Positions 11,371-23,000 of a DNA stretch of 55,441 nucleotides are shown here, piece after piece. Origin of the DNA: Welwitschia mirabilis. Taxonomy: Eukaryota; Gnetophyta; Gnetopsida; Welwitschiales. A program made the position numbers and the translations under genes. Where the stretch lies: contig JBOZIK010000001.1 in assembly GCA_051453625.1 (NCBI GenBank), positions 55,651,901-55,707,341 of the forward strand. The letters are read 5' to 3'. How positions within the stretch are numbered: the stretch's first letter is position 1; every line of letters begins with the position of its first letter. Below the pieces are notes generated by a model. The model was not told where the DNA came from, did not search any database, and was given only the letters and a program-made list of their open reading frames with translations.

Positions 11371-12640
11371 TTTATGTTAGTATATCTTTATAATTGAAAT
11401 GAATTATAATAAATAGGTAATTTTTATAGTATTTTAAGAATAAATAAGATTATATTCTTGTCCTTATATGATATTACTGTATGAAATTATTATAATTTTA
11501 TAGTATTATCTTAAACCTTTAGTTTTTAAAACTTTTATTTAACAACTAATTCTTACAACTTTGGTCTCATTTTCTATTCCAAATGAAAGAATGTCATTTT
11601 CAAATTTGTAATTTGGATCCACTTTACTACAAGTAAGAGTTTGATATTATTTTTAGAGAGCATAAAGTGCTAAGGCTTTTAGGTAGATATGTTTTATAGT
11701 TTTCTTTAGTTTCTTTAGAATTTTTTTAGAATTCGTCAACTCACAAATACATGTTTATCCCTAAAACTTAAGAAGGATTAATTATAAGAAAGATAGCAAT
11801 TTACATATTTCATTTTCAATTTAGAAATTATTATTGACTAAAATTTCAATATTTAAGGATTTTTAATTTGTTATTAATCCTTAAGACACATTCTTCTTGA
11901 ATCCTAATAACTAATTATGTGCTTTTTCATATGATAGTTATTTAACATTAGATCATTATTTTTTTGCATTTTTATGAAATTAAAACATTATATACAAGAT
12001 ATTTACAAATTTTTAAGCGTTTTGAGATTTTATGAAAATGAAATTTTCTCTTTCTTAAGTCAAAACTTATTTCACCATGTCATGGTTTAGTAGTTCTCTA
12101 TTAGTCATACTATAACTTTAAAATTTAAGATTTTCATCACAAGCATAAAGTTTTGAAGTCTGTTTGAATATAATATTTAAGAGTTGAATTTTTTCCCAAA
12201 ACTTTTCAAAGTTACACATTTACATTCTTCTTATGCTTTACCATTATCAAATAAACTTGTTTAACTATTATTATGATATTGATCTTTTTCTTTTAACTTT
12301 TCTTAAATCTTTACATTCATTGTGTACATCTAAAAATTAACACATTATTAATTATGCTAACAATATTTATAAATTATTCAATTTAATGAGAACTTTCTTA
12401 TCCAAGAGTTACTTATTTTGAAACAACAATGTAAACATTAATTTTTAATAATAAACTCCCCAATCAATAAGTGATTCACAACTTATCATAATTCAGAGTA
12501 ATGTTGCTAGAGTAGCAAATTTCATAAATTAATAATAAAATCATCCTTTGTCATGCATAGTCATATTAAAAAATATTGGAAATAATTACTTTAAATCGTT
12601 CTTGCTAAGTTCTCTACTTATATTTAAAAGTTTAAAACAT
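11371..12640. other. Unassigned AT-rich DNA
   Basis: No domain or repeat family is recognised. It lies upstream of the plus-strand gypsy gag, so it may hold that element's 5' LTR and leader, but I found no partner repeat or PBS to prove it. Confidence 0.4.
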
Positions 12641-12642
12641 GG

Positions 12643-13714
12643 ATGCCCTTATNNNNNNNNNNGCAAGAATGTGAAAGGGCCATTCGCACTTTTGAAATGT
12701 ATTTTATTGATAAAGTAGATGATGTGAAATTAGTTCCATTTAATTATACTCTTAAAGAAAGAGTTAAAAAAGAAGGTACATTTTATTCAAATCCATTTAC
12801 ACCACAACTTGGAATACATTACAAAGAAATTGCTTAAAATATTTTCTAATACACAGAGTCTAAGTTCTTAGAAGAGAAATCATGAATTATATAGGAAGAA
12901 AATAATGAAACCTTTCATGACACATTTAATAGATTTAGAAGCTTAATGATAAAATTTCCACAAGATGGCCATAATCAAGGAAGATTAATTAAATTTTTCT
13001 ATAATGGCTAACATCCCTAGGTAGGCAATTCTTAGAAATGATGTAGAAAGACAAATTCCTAGTAAAAGAGATAAAAGAAGAATGTATATCCATAAAGAAT
13101 CTTAGTGAAAATTCTAGAGAATAAAAAACAATAATTTTAGTGATGCATGAAAAGAAAGAAACCAATATTTAAGTGTTTTCAACTAAATAACCTCCTTAAA
13201 ATAAGTAATATACTCATCCTCCTAAATAATGTGCTATATGTGGAAGTTCTAAATTAAAAGAATGCCCTTAAATTTTAATCTTTCAAGAACTAGTAGCAAA
13301 GTAAGTAGAAGTAATCAAAACATTTTAAAAAGAAACGACCCTTTCATAAAAAAATTCAACTTTAAGTGGATGAAACATTCTAATTTTTCATATAGAGATT
13401 TGGAAAATGTGGCTAATTTTTAATTTGTATAAATCATATAGCAACCTATGAAAACTTAATTACAACTATAAAAACAAATGAATGAAAGTAATTTAGGGGA
13501 GAAAAAAGCTCATTTTATGACATTACAAAATGAAATTATTAAAATTTATGATGCTATGTTTGCTAACATAAAATAAAATTTGCAAAATGTTAAAGCCACA
13601 ACTAATCATATCTACAATATTATTAACTAAAGAGAACTTCATAAAAATAACTAAGAAAATAATCAAAATCAATGTAGAAGATAAACAAATGTTGTAGAAA
13701 TACAAGATATCAGT
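12643..13714 (+). pseudogene. Ty3/gypsy (Tat/Athila-like) gag, 5' part, interrupted by LINE insertion
   Basis: The frame gives a retrotransposon capsid. The core runs ETFHDTFNRFRSLMIKFPQ (about 12910-12960) then GRLIKFFYNG, matching the F-x-RF-x-LLxxCPHHG...RLVxxFYxGL pattern of Athila/Tat gag. A zinc-finger-like CAICGSSKLKECPLN follows at about 13230-13275. Next come KHSNFSYRDLENVAN residues (about 13370-13415), equivalent to the family motif GWRNHPNFSY. Stops and frameshifts are scattered throughout and a 10-N gap sits at 12653-12662. The gene is cut at 13726 by the LINE and resumes after 19940 with the protease region. It is non-functional. Confidence 0.8.
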
Positions 13715-13726
13715 GTACAATCTACT
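13715..13726 (+). repeat. 5' target site duplication of the LINE
   Basis: GTACAATCTACT matches GTACCATCTACT at 19929-19940 at 11 of 12 positions. The pair exactly brackets a segment that has LINE ORFs and a terminal A run. Confidence 0.8.
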
Positions 13727-14099
13727 GGAAGGAACTTGAGAACATTTGGAAAAGAAGCACTACTAGGATTTTTGGAGCTCTGCTAGGACTTGATAAATCT
13801 AGAGCATAGGAGGAAGCGAGGCTTGAAAAAGCACAGATCGATAGGGGCAGTTTCCATTCCTAGTCATGAGGTATAGGGGACAATAGTGGCTGTGAGATAG
13901 TCTTTCTATGGGTAAGTTGCAGAATCTTTTGAAATCTTGGTCTTAATTCATTTTTAGGATTTTCCTCAATAGATTGACCACAACATGGATAAAACTCAAT
14001 TCTCTAAAGAAAAAAATCCATAGTTTTGGACATTAATGAAGGTGCTTGTTATGAGATCAAAAGAAACTTTACTATAGTCTAATTGGAAAGTTTATTTCA

Positions 14100-14890
14100 T
14101 CTAGCCCAAAACCAAGGATAGATCAAACCCGAGAATGTATGACAACTAAATTAACAGGAGTCAGTAAAGTCGATGTTATTGCTATGTCAGAAGGACTGGT
14201 GCTTTTCCAATTGGATAACAAACAAGATCGAGATGAAATAATCATGAGAAGACCTTGGATCTTTAGGATATAGGGTCTTACCCTAGCTAAATGGATGTTG
14301 AGGTTTCAATTAGACTTGAACCTATTTAGGAGATTACCAGTCTAGATCTACATCCATAAGTTTTCATTAGAGTTTTGTGATGAATATTTCTTAAGGAAAA
14401 TTTCTACTCAGTTTAGTGAACTGATCAAGTTAGATAGGATTACTATCAAATAGACGAGACTAGTTCTGGCCAGATTTTATGTATGGAAGAGTCTAGAGGA
14501 TATAAAGGAGATTCAATCTATAAATTCAGATCTAAATGGGATACTTGTGAACTTGAAGTTACTTATGGAAACATTCCAGTCCTATGTAATGTTTGTGAAA
14601 AATTAGGGTACATTTTGGGGAGATATGTTTCTTCTAAAAAGAGATGCTCACATTGTGGTAGAATGGGTCATTTAAGAGAAGAATGTAGAAAACAAATAGT
14701 TGAGATTGAAGAAAATAAAAAAAAACCTGTACTTTTTGTGGGAAATCTAGATATAATTAAAGCATATGTCAGAATAAGCAAAGGAAGGAAAACATGGGGT
14801 AAAGTACTACTATTTTCCCCAAGAAAACCAAGGATAACAAGAAGAAGAAGGTACAAGAAAGGGAATACAACCCGTTTCAACCTCTTATAA
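14100..14890 (+). pseudogene. LINE ORF1: DUF4283-like domain plus CCHC zinc knuckle
   Basis: ORF1 of plant L1 elements binds the element RNA. Here about 14150-14470 translates to a DUF4283-like domain. It has VLFQLDNKQDRDEIIMRRPW, then LTLAKWMLRFQLDLNLFRR and LEFCDEYFLRKI, matching the family pattern FxxEEDRxRVLxxGPW...LVLKxWxPxF...LPxEFW. A clean open frame from 14483 to 14890 then holds the knuckle CSHCGRMGHLREEC (codons 55-68, bases 14645-14686), preceded by a partial CNVC motif. A basic tail follows. A likely original ATG is near 13987, but stops separate it from the domain. The gene is broken. Confidence 0.8.
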
Positions 14891-15077
14891 AAAATAAATT
14901 CCCTAGCAACCATCAAATACTGATGAACCTAATGATGTGAAAACTCAAACAAAAGGAAGGCCCAATATTAGAACTATTTAAGAAAGAAAAACAATAGAGA
15001 ATGTGGCTAATAACTCTTAAGCTACCATTGAAGATACACTCAAAAAAGGTCAAGCACCCAGAAAGGGGTGAAAACAC

Positions 15078-18000
15078 CCCCAATGAATTATTCTTTATAG
15101 AAATATCGGGGATTAGGATCCTCTTACAAGAAAAAGACCCTAAGAAAATTTATCAGGCAGTTTAATATTAATTTAGTTTATTTACAGGAAATAAAAATAA
15201 AAAATAGTATGAAAATACTAAGTTTAGGACAACAATGGAATTGGCCCAAGGTAATTTAAGAGGCCTTATGATCTCCACAAAAAAGGAGGCAGATCTAATT
15301 AATAGCAGTAAGAGCTACATCACAATTTTCTTTAAGGAAGAAGGTTAAACTATAATAAACATATATAGTCTTTAAAATAATTAAGATAAAGTCTCTATCT
15401 TAGAGATATTACAACAAATAGTGATAGATAAATCTAAATGGCTCATTATGGAGGATTTCAATCAATGTTGACATCGTAGGAAAAAATCAGGGGGCAATAA
15501 CTAAAATTCCAAAGGTGATTCAATCTTTAAAGATTTTCTAGCATAGAATACTCTTACAGATGTTCATATTGCTGGATGCAAGTATACATGATCTAATAGA
15601 AGAACAAGTACTAATCTGATCATCTCTAGAATTGATAGAATCCTTACTACAAGATTTAACTAAGCTCCCAATTGAATCCTATGGCCTAAACAAGATAGCT
15701 TTAGACCATGCTCCTATCAAACTCAAAGTGGGGGAAATTTTGCATCAGAGAATTCCATTTCACGTGGAATGATATTGGATTAACTAAACAAAAGCTAGAA
15801 CATTGATGGAAAAAATATGAGCATAGTATGATAAGACACAACCTATAACTTTTCTTTACAGGGGTCTCAATACCTTAAAAGCCCACATAAAGGATTGAAG
15901 AAGGAAAAATAAAAAGAGGTCTACGTTAAAAGCAAAGCTTGAGGAAAAAATCCAAAGAATCTAGATTGAGCATGAGGAGGGAGACAATTAAGATTACCTT
16001 CACAACAAGGAATATTAGTACCTATTAGAACTCTAAGAAATAAATGATAATAAGGAAAATTATTGAAAAGAAATCTCAAGGATAAAATGTCTTAAAGAGG
16101 GAGATAAGCATACTAGGTTTTTCTTCCAGCAAGCCAATCAACATAGATTAGACAATAGGATTAGAAGGCTTAGAGGCCAAATAACAGGAAATCAATAGGA
16201 CATAATCAAAGAAATGTAGGCCCATCTAATGAGAATTTGTAAATGAGATAATATTACCCTCAGCATCATTCCAGAGAATAAGAGAATTTCTCCCAGCATC
16301 ATTCCAGAGAATAATAGAATTTCTAATGAGGACAACTCCCTGCTTATTAAACCCTTGAGTAGAGATAAAGTCTTATCTGTNNNNNNNNNNTTGGAGGCCA
16401 AATAACAAAAAATGACTAGAACATAGTTAAGGAAATATAGGCCTATTTTGTAAGAATTTGATAATGAGATAATAGCACCCCCATCCTTATTCTGAAGAAT
16501 AAGAGAATTTCTAATAAGAATAACTCCCTGCTTATTAATCCTTTGAGTAGAGATGAATTCTTAGCTACTATGAAGTTTATGAAGAAAAATAGAGCTTCCA
16601 GTCCTGATGGGTGGTCATTTGAACTTTTCAAATCTCACTTTTTCATATTAGGGGATAATCTTTAGGATCTTATTCAGGATTTTTTTTTATAATAAGCAAA
16701 TTATTAGAAAAATGAATAGAACCAGGGTGGTCTTTATCCTTAAAAAGAGGAATGCTAGCAATATGAAGGATTTTAAACCTTTAGATGTCTGCAATATTAT
16801 TTATAGAATCTTTGTGAAAATCATGAGTGGCCGTATTATCCCCCTTGCTACCCAAGATAATTTTAAAGAATCAAGATCACTTCATCTGATCTAGGTATAT
16901 TCAAGACTAAATCCTCTTGACTCATGATATTATTCATTCTATTAAAAAATATAAACTTCCTCTTCGTATTACTAAATTGAATATTGCCAAAGCTTATGAT
17001 TCAATCAGTTGGTAAGTTTTAGAAAGTATCCTTAGGAAAACTTTTTTTCATCAATACATCATTAATCTTTAGCTAGATATGTAGGCCTCAGCAGAATTCA
17101 GTGTGAAGGTTAACAATCATAGATCAAAATCCTTTTTAGTAGGTTGAGGATTAAGATAGGAGGATCTCTATTTCCATATCTTTTCCTCTTTGTGATGAAT
17201 GTCTTATAAATCTTCTTAAAGAGTAATGGAGTTACAAGAATCAAAATTGGAGATTAAACTTTCATCAATAATCACTATGCAGATGATACCATCATCATGA
17301 CCAAGGCTTTATGTGAGTAAGCAAAAGCTATTAAGAATTCCATAAACCTTTTTACAGTAGTTATAGGTCTTTATACCAATTGGAACAAGTCAAGAATCCA
17401 CACTTTAGTTAGAAAAAATATTAGACTAGGTGAAATAACCCGAGTTCTAAATGCAAAACTTGGAGACTTATAAGATATCTACCTAGGAATTTCCCTTCGG
17501 AATTGGCATAAGACCCTTACTTGTAATTACATCCTTAAATCCATTTAAAGATAATGCAATTCCTAGCAGAATAATTTTCTCTCATCCAAAGTAAAGATTA
17601 TCCTTGCAAACTTGCGTTTAATCTCTTCCTTCTAATATATAGCTTCCATTCTTGTCCTGCCAAGGAATATTATTAAAAAAATTAATAGGATCTTAAATGA
17701 GTTCATATGGTCTCAAGTTAAATATCAAAACCAAATTCATCTTTATAAATAGGAGATAATAGCCGACCCAAGAGAATCAGAAGGATGGAGGATTTAGAGA
17801 TAAAAGGATTGCCTCCTTACTAGATCTCATAAGATATTGAGAAGATTGCATAAAGGAGGATAACCTTGGAGTGAGTTGATAAATCACAAATATTAAAATT
17901 AGAGCACCGATTAGGGAGAGTCCTAGTTGAGGAAACATCTCAGCAAATCTTGAAGACAACTTCTATCAAGCATATTCTATCAAATAGATCCTTTTAAAGA

Positions 18001-18480
18001 AATATGAGAAAGATGACTTCTACAAGAAATATTGGAAGGATCAAATTTCAGAAAAAATTAAAGTTTTTTGTTGGCTAAAAGATCACCATAGAGTTTTCAC
18101 TAGAGATCAATTTCTCAAGAGGGATTTTCAAGTGGAAACAAACTATCCTATCTACCAATCATATCCTAAAACTGCACATTACTTATTTCATCAATGCACT
18201 TAGAGTAAATAATGAATAGTAATAATAAATAAGTACTACCATATCTATAAAGTTTCTAATACCTAATTAAATAATGGAATTCATTTGACTTATTGGCAAA
18301 TTTGAAGAATAAAACATGATCTAATTTTTAATGACACCGCCTTACTATTTCCTTTAAATACTGCTAAGAGGATTAAACGCTACCACTTTCAAATCAGACT
18401 TGCAATGGAAGCTACACTCACAGTCAAGCCATCTAACCATGATCTCTTTAAAGGTTACCTAAACATATGGGATAAAGTGT
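15078..18480 (+). pseudogene. LINE ORF2: AP endonuclease, reverse transcriptase, zf-RVT
   Basis: ORF2 nicks target DNA and reverse transcribes the RNA. Endonuclease signs are YRGLGSS (about 15105), LVYLQEIKI (15175), WLIMEDFNQC (GDFN-like, about 15440), KYTWSNRR (15580), ISRIDRI (15625) and the DHAPI-like segment near 15710. RT signs are KKNRASSPDGWSFELFK (16579), VVFILKKRNASNMKDFKP (16728), NIAKAYDSISW (16985) and the catalytic YADD at 17276-17287. The zf-RVT-like end has KIKVFCWLKDHHRVFTRDQF (about 18060) and HYLFHQC (18190). Stops and frameshifts lie between every block, so the protein is not made. A local duplication and a 10-N gap fall between the endonuclease and RT. Confidence 0.85.
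16165..16575 (+). repeat. Local tandem duplication inside LINE ORF2, with a 33-base inner repeat
   Basis: Segments 16165-16375 and 16393-16575 are two copies of the same ORF2 linker, sharing GAGGCCAAATAAC, TGAGATAATA and ACTCCCTGCTTATTAA. The 10-N gap (16381-16390) sits at the join. Within the first copy, CAGCATCATTCCAGAGAATA occurs at 16261 and again at 16294, a 33-base and therefore in-frame tandem duplication. The large duplication may be real or an assembly artefact at the gap. Confidence 0.75.
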
Positions 18481-19029
18481 AGGCTATGGGGTGAAAAACC
18501 TTTCTGCACAAGCTTAGGAGAGACTCAGAAGCCAATATTGCCCCCCTTTTACAGACGTTGGAGAGAACAATGCATAACATATAGAAGAATCCTTATTAAA
18601 GTAACTAAAGAATCCCTCTCTAAACTCTTGGAAATCACTGTAGCTAAAGAAAAGATTTTTCTTGAAATCCAAGGGCAATGTGAACTGCTTTACTTCTTTC
18701 GTGGATACATCAATCGAAAGGCGTTACTGCCCCTATGGGGTTTAGGTGTAGAACTAGTTGACCGATACTTTATCTAGTCTGGGTGTTACTCTAAGCTCTC
18801 AGGCATTCACTTCATGTTTTTTAAAGCCTTAAACTTAGGACTCTAGGTACATTTATCTTTCTTTTTTGTTCAGGCCCATTAACAAAAAGACTCTTCAAGA
18901 TATTCTAGATTAGTTCTAGCACTTTAATAAGTAGCCAATAAGATTAGCGTAAGAGAGGCCCCTTCTCCTCCTCTATAGTGATGCCCACATTAGACTTGAC
19001 TAAGGAAAGATTCTAAGAGAAGAGCCACC

Positions 19030-19590
19030 ATGAAAAAAATCCCTCAATCTAAGGGGAATGTTGCACAAGGTAACCCCAGTTAGTAGGGGGTGACTTTGTC
19101 CTCAAACCTCATAAAGGAGATGATTTATCCCCAAGGTGGCAGGAGACAACTCAGGAGACAGTTCAAGAGACAGCTACCGAATCAATTCAAGAACATTCAC
19201 CATTTAATTCCTAGGAGTAATGGAGGCATGTCCAGGCCTCCTCTCAATCAGAAAAAATTCCCAGTTCTACTCAGAATTTAACCACAGACTCTTCTTCAGT
19301 TAAAAATGTAGCATTAATCTTAATAGGATATAGATATGGACATTACAAGATGGGAAAATAATTCATGGACTGAAAAGATTCCTCTTCATCACATTAGGTA
19401 TCTTCCATAAAGCCCTGACTCAAGCTATCAAATCTAGCTATAGAAAGAAATCTCTTAGACTACATCCAGATAAAAATTCAGTAGGTACTAAAGAATTCAA
19501 AGAGGTAAATCAATCCTTTGAGATGCTATCTGATGAAATGAGCTATTTTTTACTTGAACACAACCATAGTTATCTTTTTCCTTTCTAAGA
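19030..19590 (+). pseudogene. J-domain (DnaJ/Hsp40-like) frame in the 3' part of the LINE
   Basis: The J-domain segment is open from 19334 to 19587. It translates to LGIFHKALTQAIKSSYRKK, then SLRLHPDKN and FKEVNQSFEMLSDE. This is helix II, the HPD loop (HPD at 19463-19471) and helix III of a J-domain, which stimulates Hsp70 ATPase. Helix I is weak. About 60-70 J-domain residues are visible, near the usual length. Upstream, in another frame (about 19089-19300), lies a Q/E/T/S-rich linker (WQETTQETVQETATES), and an ATG in a strong context (GCCACCATGA) begins at 19030. Together these suggest one former ORF, now frameshifted, lying after ORF2 and before the poly(A). It is either a third LINE ORF or host mRNA sequence captured by the element. 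The domain call is strong; its origin is inference. Confidence 0.75.
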
Positions 19591-19919
19591 GGATACTAAT
19601 CCTCTACTCTTTAGGTATTTTATCTAGCCTAAGTTAAGTTTTATCAAGTTTGATATACTAGGGTGGTTTTACCCTTATTCTATTAGCTAACAGTATTTTT
19701 TAATGGTTAATGCATAATACTATTCTAGATAGTCAGTTTTCCATCTTTAGTCTATTTTCCTAGGGGTGCCTTCACCTCTAATTTTGTTCTGTTTCCACTC
19801 CATTCCTAAACTTTTAGTGGAACGTTCTCCCTTTCTCTGAATACTTTAAACTTCCTGTTAAGTTAGGAAATTATCACCTCCCTAATGTAAATTTTCTAGT
19901 TTAATATACTTTGCTCTTT

Positions 19920-19928
19920 AAAAAAAAA
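19920..19928 (+). other. LINE terminal poly(A) run
   Basis: Nine A residues directly precede the 3' target site duplication, as expected for target-primed reverse transcription. Confidence 0.75.
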
Positions 19929-19940
19929 GTACCATCTACT
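19929..19940 (+). repeat. 3' target site duplication of the LINE
   Basis: GTACCATCTACT, one mismatch from 13715-13726. Confidence 0.8.
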
Positions 19941-20760
19941 TAATTTTATAACAACTAGAAGTAAAATAATAATTTATGATAAAGGATAGAATACAATTGT
20001 AGAAAAATAATAAGAGACATTTAATAAATAAAAGCATAAGTAGCATGATAAAAATCATGATCTAGCATTTAGAACACATGCTTCTCCTTTATTATTTTCT
20101 AACATTTATAAAGAAAATTATAAAAAATAAAAAAGTAAAAAAGAAAAAAATCTTAGAAATATTCAAAGGAATAAAAACTTATAGATCATTATGGAATGCG
20201 ATTAAATAAATCACTGATTATGCTAAATTTTTACACATTATTATGGTTAAGAGAAAACACAATATTAAAAGAGATGCATTCTTATCATAAGGCAATAGTG
20301 TTATAACATAAATAAAGTTTTTTCTACATAGAAAGATCCATGTTCTCTTATTATTTCATTGTAGAATTAAATGGAGAGATCTACTTTAAATCTTAGAGCT
20401 AGTATAAGTATTATGCTTTATTTCATTTAAAAATAATTAGATCTTGAAAATCTTAAAACATCTAACTTGGTAATTCAACTGATTGATAAATCTTCTAAAT
20501 CTCTTAAAGGAGTTGTCGAAGAGGTCTTAATGAAAATATATATTTTATAGCTAATTTTGTAATGTTAAAAAGGGAGCATAATCCATGTTAAAATTATTAA
20601 AACATACATCAGGGTCATTTATTACAGTATAGGAACTCTAATAATCATTCTTTCACAAGGATGCCAAGGAAATTTTGAAGCTTATAACTATGTAAATCTA
20701 GGTTTAATAGAGATGTTAAATAATGTTTTATTAAATGTGAAAAGTAATAATAATAAAAAA
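19941..20760 (+). pseudogene. Ty3/gypsy gag C-terminus and protease, continuation after the LINE
   Basis: Downstream of the LINE the interrupted gypsy gene resumes. Readable pieces are ITDYAKFLHIIMVKRKHN (about 20210), equivalent to the family MPSYAKFMKDILSKKRK, then LIDKSSKSLKGVVEE across a frameshift (about 20482-20525), equivalent to LADRSIKYPRGIIED of the retropepsin region. IIILSQGCQGNFEAYNYVN (about 20640-20695) stands where IILGRPFLATANAVIDC is expected. The catalytic D-L-G-A-S block itself is badly decayed. RT is not visible beyond about 20760. This locates the LINE insertion between the gag zinc finger and protease. Confidence 0.65.
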
Positions 20761-21826
20761 TTCTTTTCCTAAGCACTAGAAATAATTGTTAACAAATAAT
20801 CAAGTAAGACTAAATAAAGGAAAATACAAAAATAATCATAATTTTTTAATCAAAAAAAAAATCATTAAGTAATGAGGCTTTTATGGGTATAGATCATCTA
20901 GTGTAGATCCTAAACATTATGAATGAAATAAAAATAAAAAGAACTAAACTTACAATATCAAAATGTCCTTACTATTTAGAGAAGGATCATCTTACAATGA
21001 AATATAAGCAAAATACAAAATTTGAAAAGATGTCATGAATTCTAAGATAAGTGTCTATCCTAATAAAATACTAATAGAGCATTAAGGTAATCAAAATTAA
21101 AATAATAAATAACAAAGAACATTTAAAATGGGTGACTGTAGTACTAGTAGTCATAAATATAATAATCATGAAAAATAAAACTAAATGCAATTATAGGTTA
21201 AATCACATTAATAAACAATATAAATGCTATAAGTAAAAATAATTTAATGTAGAATATGCCCTTAGGTTTATCAAGGAAGTTATTATTATAACATTTTTTT
21301 TCACAACATTAAATTCATTCAGATTCTAATAAATTCATGAATGATATTTTGTTTGGCCCAAAATATAAGGTATTTCAAGGGTTTTTTTAAAATTTGAGAT
21401 AACATTAAAATGTATACAATCGACTTAAAAGGAATAAAGAATAAATATTTATAATTTAAAAAACACTACTCAAGATAAAACTAAAATTGGAAAACTAAAT
21501 GGCTATAAAGTAAAAATTTTGTTTTCCCAGCCTTTCCCACTAATCCTCCTCCTTTCTTTTTTTCTTTTTCTTAAGAAAAGAAGCTAAACTTCTTGTCAAA
21601 TATTTAACTTACCATGAAATATCATTAATTTTATATTAGTAAATCAATGAATGATTTATTATTTTTTTAAATGATAGAATAGGAATAAAAAAGGAATAAA
21701 GAATGAAAGAAGATGGTGAAATTGTGACTAATAAGGTAAATGACCACTTAGAGTGGACATTTAATGGAGTATCTGTAAAAAGGAAATAAAGAGTGAATAA
21801 GGATGCAATTATATTAAGGGAATAGG
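20761..21826. other. Unassigned very AT-rich DNA
   Basis: No domain is recognised. It may be eroded remains of the plus-strand gypsy element. The copia element begins at its right edge. Confidence 0.4.
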
Positions 21827-22033
21827 TGTTATAAAATAGATGAGTAAGAATCATGAGCAAAAAATTCTCAAAATCAAATATTTATTTCTCCATATTACTC
21901 CATAATCTCTTATTACAATGAATAATTTGATCTTAAAGGTAATCACATCATTAGGATTTTACTAAAATTTTCATGTTCCCCTAGACATATGATCGCAGTG
22001 CATATATGAACCTTAGAAATTCCACTCTCAACA
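21827..22033 (-). repeat. 3' LTR of the copia element (about 207 bp)
   Basis: It is homologous to 29483-29670, sharing AAAAAATTCTCAAAATCAAATAT, CTTATTACAATGAA and CCCCTAGA(C/T)ATATGATC. On the minus strand it begins TGTTGAGAGTGG at 22033, a typical LTR start, and the plus-strand edge begins TG at 21827. A pyrimidine stretch (CACTTTCTT) just right of 22033 could be the complement of a polypurine tract. Confidence 0.7.
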
Positions 22034-22376
22034 TTAGGTTACACTTTCTTATAAGGGAAAACCAAAGTACCTAGAGGAAAACCTTGAGAATATGGCCTAT
22101 TTCCATGTGAGGTAACTACTTTGTTAAATAAGTAGTTAATTTACAACTACACATCACATAATATATAGGACTATCATGTGCATTATACATTTCATAATGC
22201 GAGGCCAAAAATGTACTATACTTTCCATAGTACTAAAAATTGTACTACACATTCTGTACTAGGAGTAAGAGTGTCTTTAAACAAAAACTCAAAAGTTAAA
22301 TAAATTGCATAATGTATAAGGAAAAAATGAGTTTAAATCACCTCACTATCAGTTCAATTTTGGACTAAAAATACTA

Positions 22377-23000
22377 GAACCTATCTTGACCAAGTGATTT
22401 AATAAGGATATTAGTAGTTTTCCTCATGGTTAGATAATATTTAGATGTAATAACTTCATTTTTTATAAGTTCCCTAGTTTTGTAAGCCCAATTACAAAAG
22501 TCTTTAATCTTATTATGATGTAGTAAATCTTTTTCTATGAAAATTGCTAACTAATTATTAATCAAAAAATCTATTGCCTTACTTTGTTTTAAGTTCATTA
22601 CTTTTAGGAATTCTCTTAGCCATTCAATTTTCCTACATGCCTTCAAAGTAGTTGTATATTCTACCTCAGTAGAAGATCATGCTATAATTATCTAATTCTT
22701 TAACTGTTAAAAAGGGTGATGTCCCTGATAATATGATATGTGTTGATTTTGAAATTCAGGTAATAATTTCTCTTACAAAATCAAAACTAAATTATTCCTT
22801 TAAGAAGAATTAAAAGTTTTTTTTTTATATGTTAGACTTAGATCTTTGGTCTTCTTTAGATATCTTAGTACTTTATTTGCAGTGTTTTAATGAGTTACCT
22901 TAGTCTCACAAAGATATCTTAGAAGTACAAAAATAACATTTAATATGTTTAGTTTAGTATTGGTTACATAAATTAGACTTCTTACTATTTGTCTATATTT
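22377..23000 (-). pseudogene. Copia RNase H domain
   Basis: Minus-strand translation shows SSTEVEYTTTLKACRKIEWL at about 22605-22675 (family SSTEAEYRA...EAxWL). Further on come FIEKDLLHHNKIK and ILIKSLGQDRF near the end at 22377-22410 (family ADxLTKxLGxxxF). This is the C-terminal RNase H of a Ty1/copia polyprotein, which degrades the RNA strand during reverse transcription. Stops interrupt the frame. Confidence 0.8.

Larger units (their letters stand above)
13727..19928 (+). mobile_element. Near-full-length plant L1-type LINE (about 6.2 kb), nested in gypsy gag
   Basis: The element has, in order, a short leader, ORF1 (nucleic-acid binding with CCHC knuckle), ORF2 (AP endonuclease, reverse transcriptase, C-terminal zinc-binding zf-RVT region), an unusual 3' region with a J-domain frame, and a terminal A run (19920-19928). 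It is flanked by 12-bp target site duplications. The insertion splits a Ty3/gypsy gag, whose protease part continues after 19940. Both ORFs are broken by stops, mostly TAG and TAA, so the copy is dead. Divergence of the two TSDs is only one base in twelve. Confidence 0.85.

Noticed and set aside
18538-18777. 79-codon clean frame after LINE ORF2
   Set aside because: Lies inside the LINE; it may be part of a third ORF but shows no domain and is in a different frame from the J-domain, so it was not called separately.
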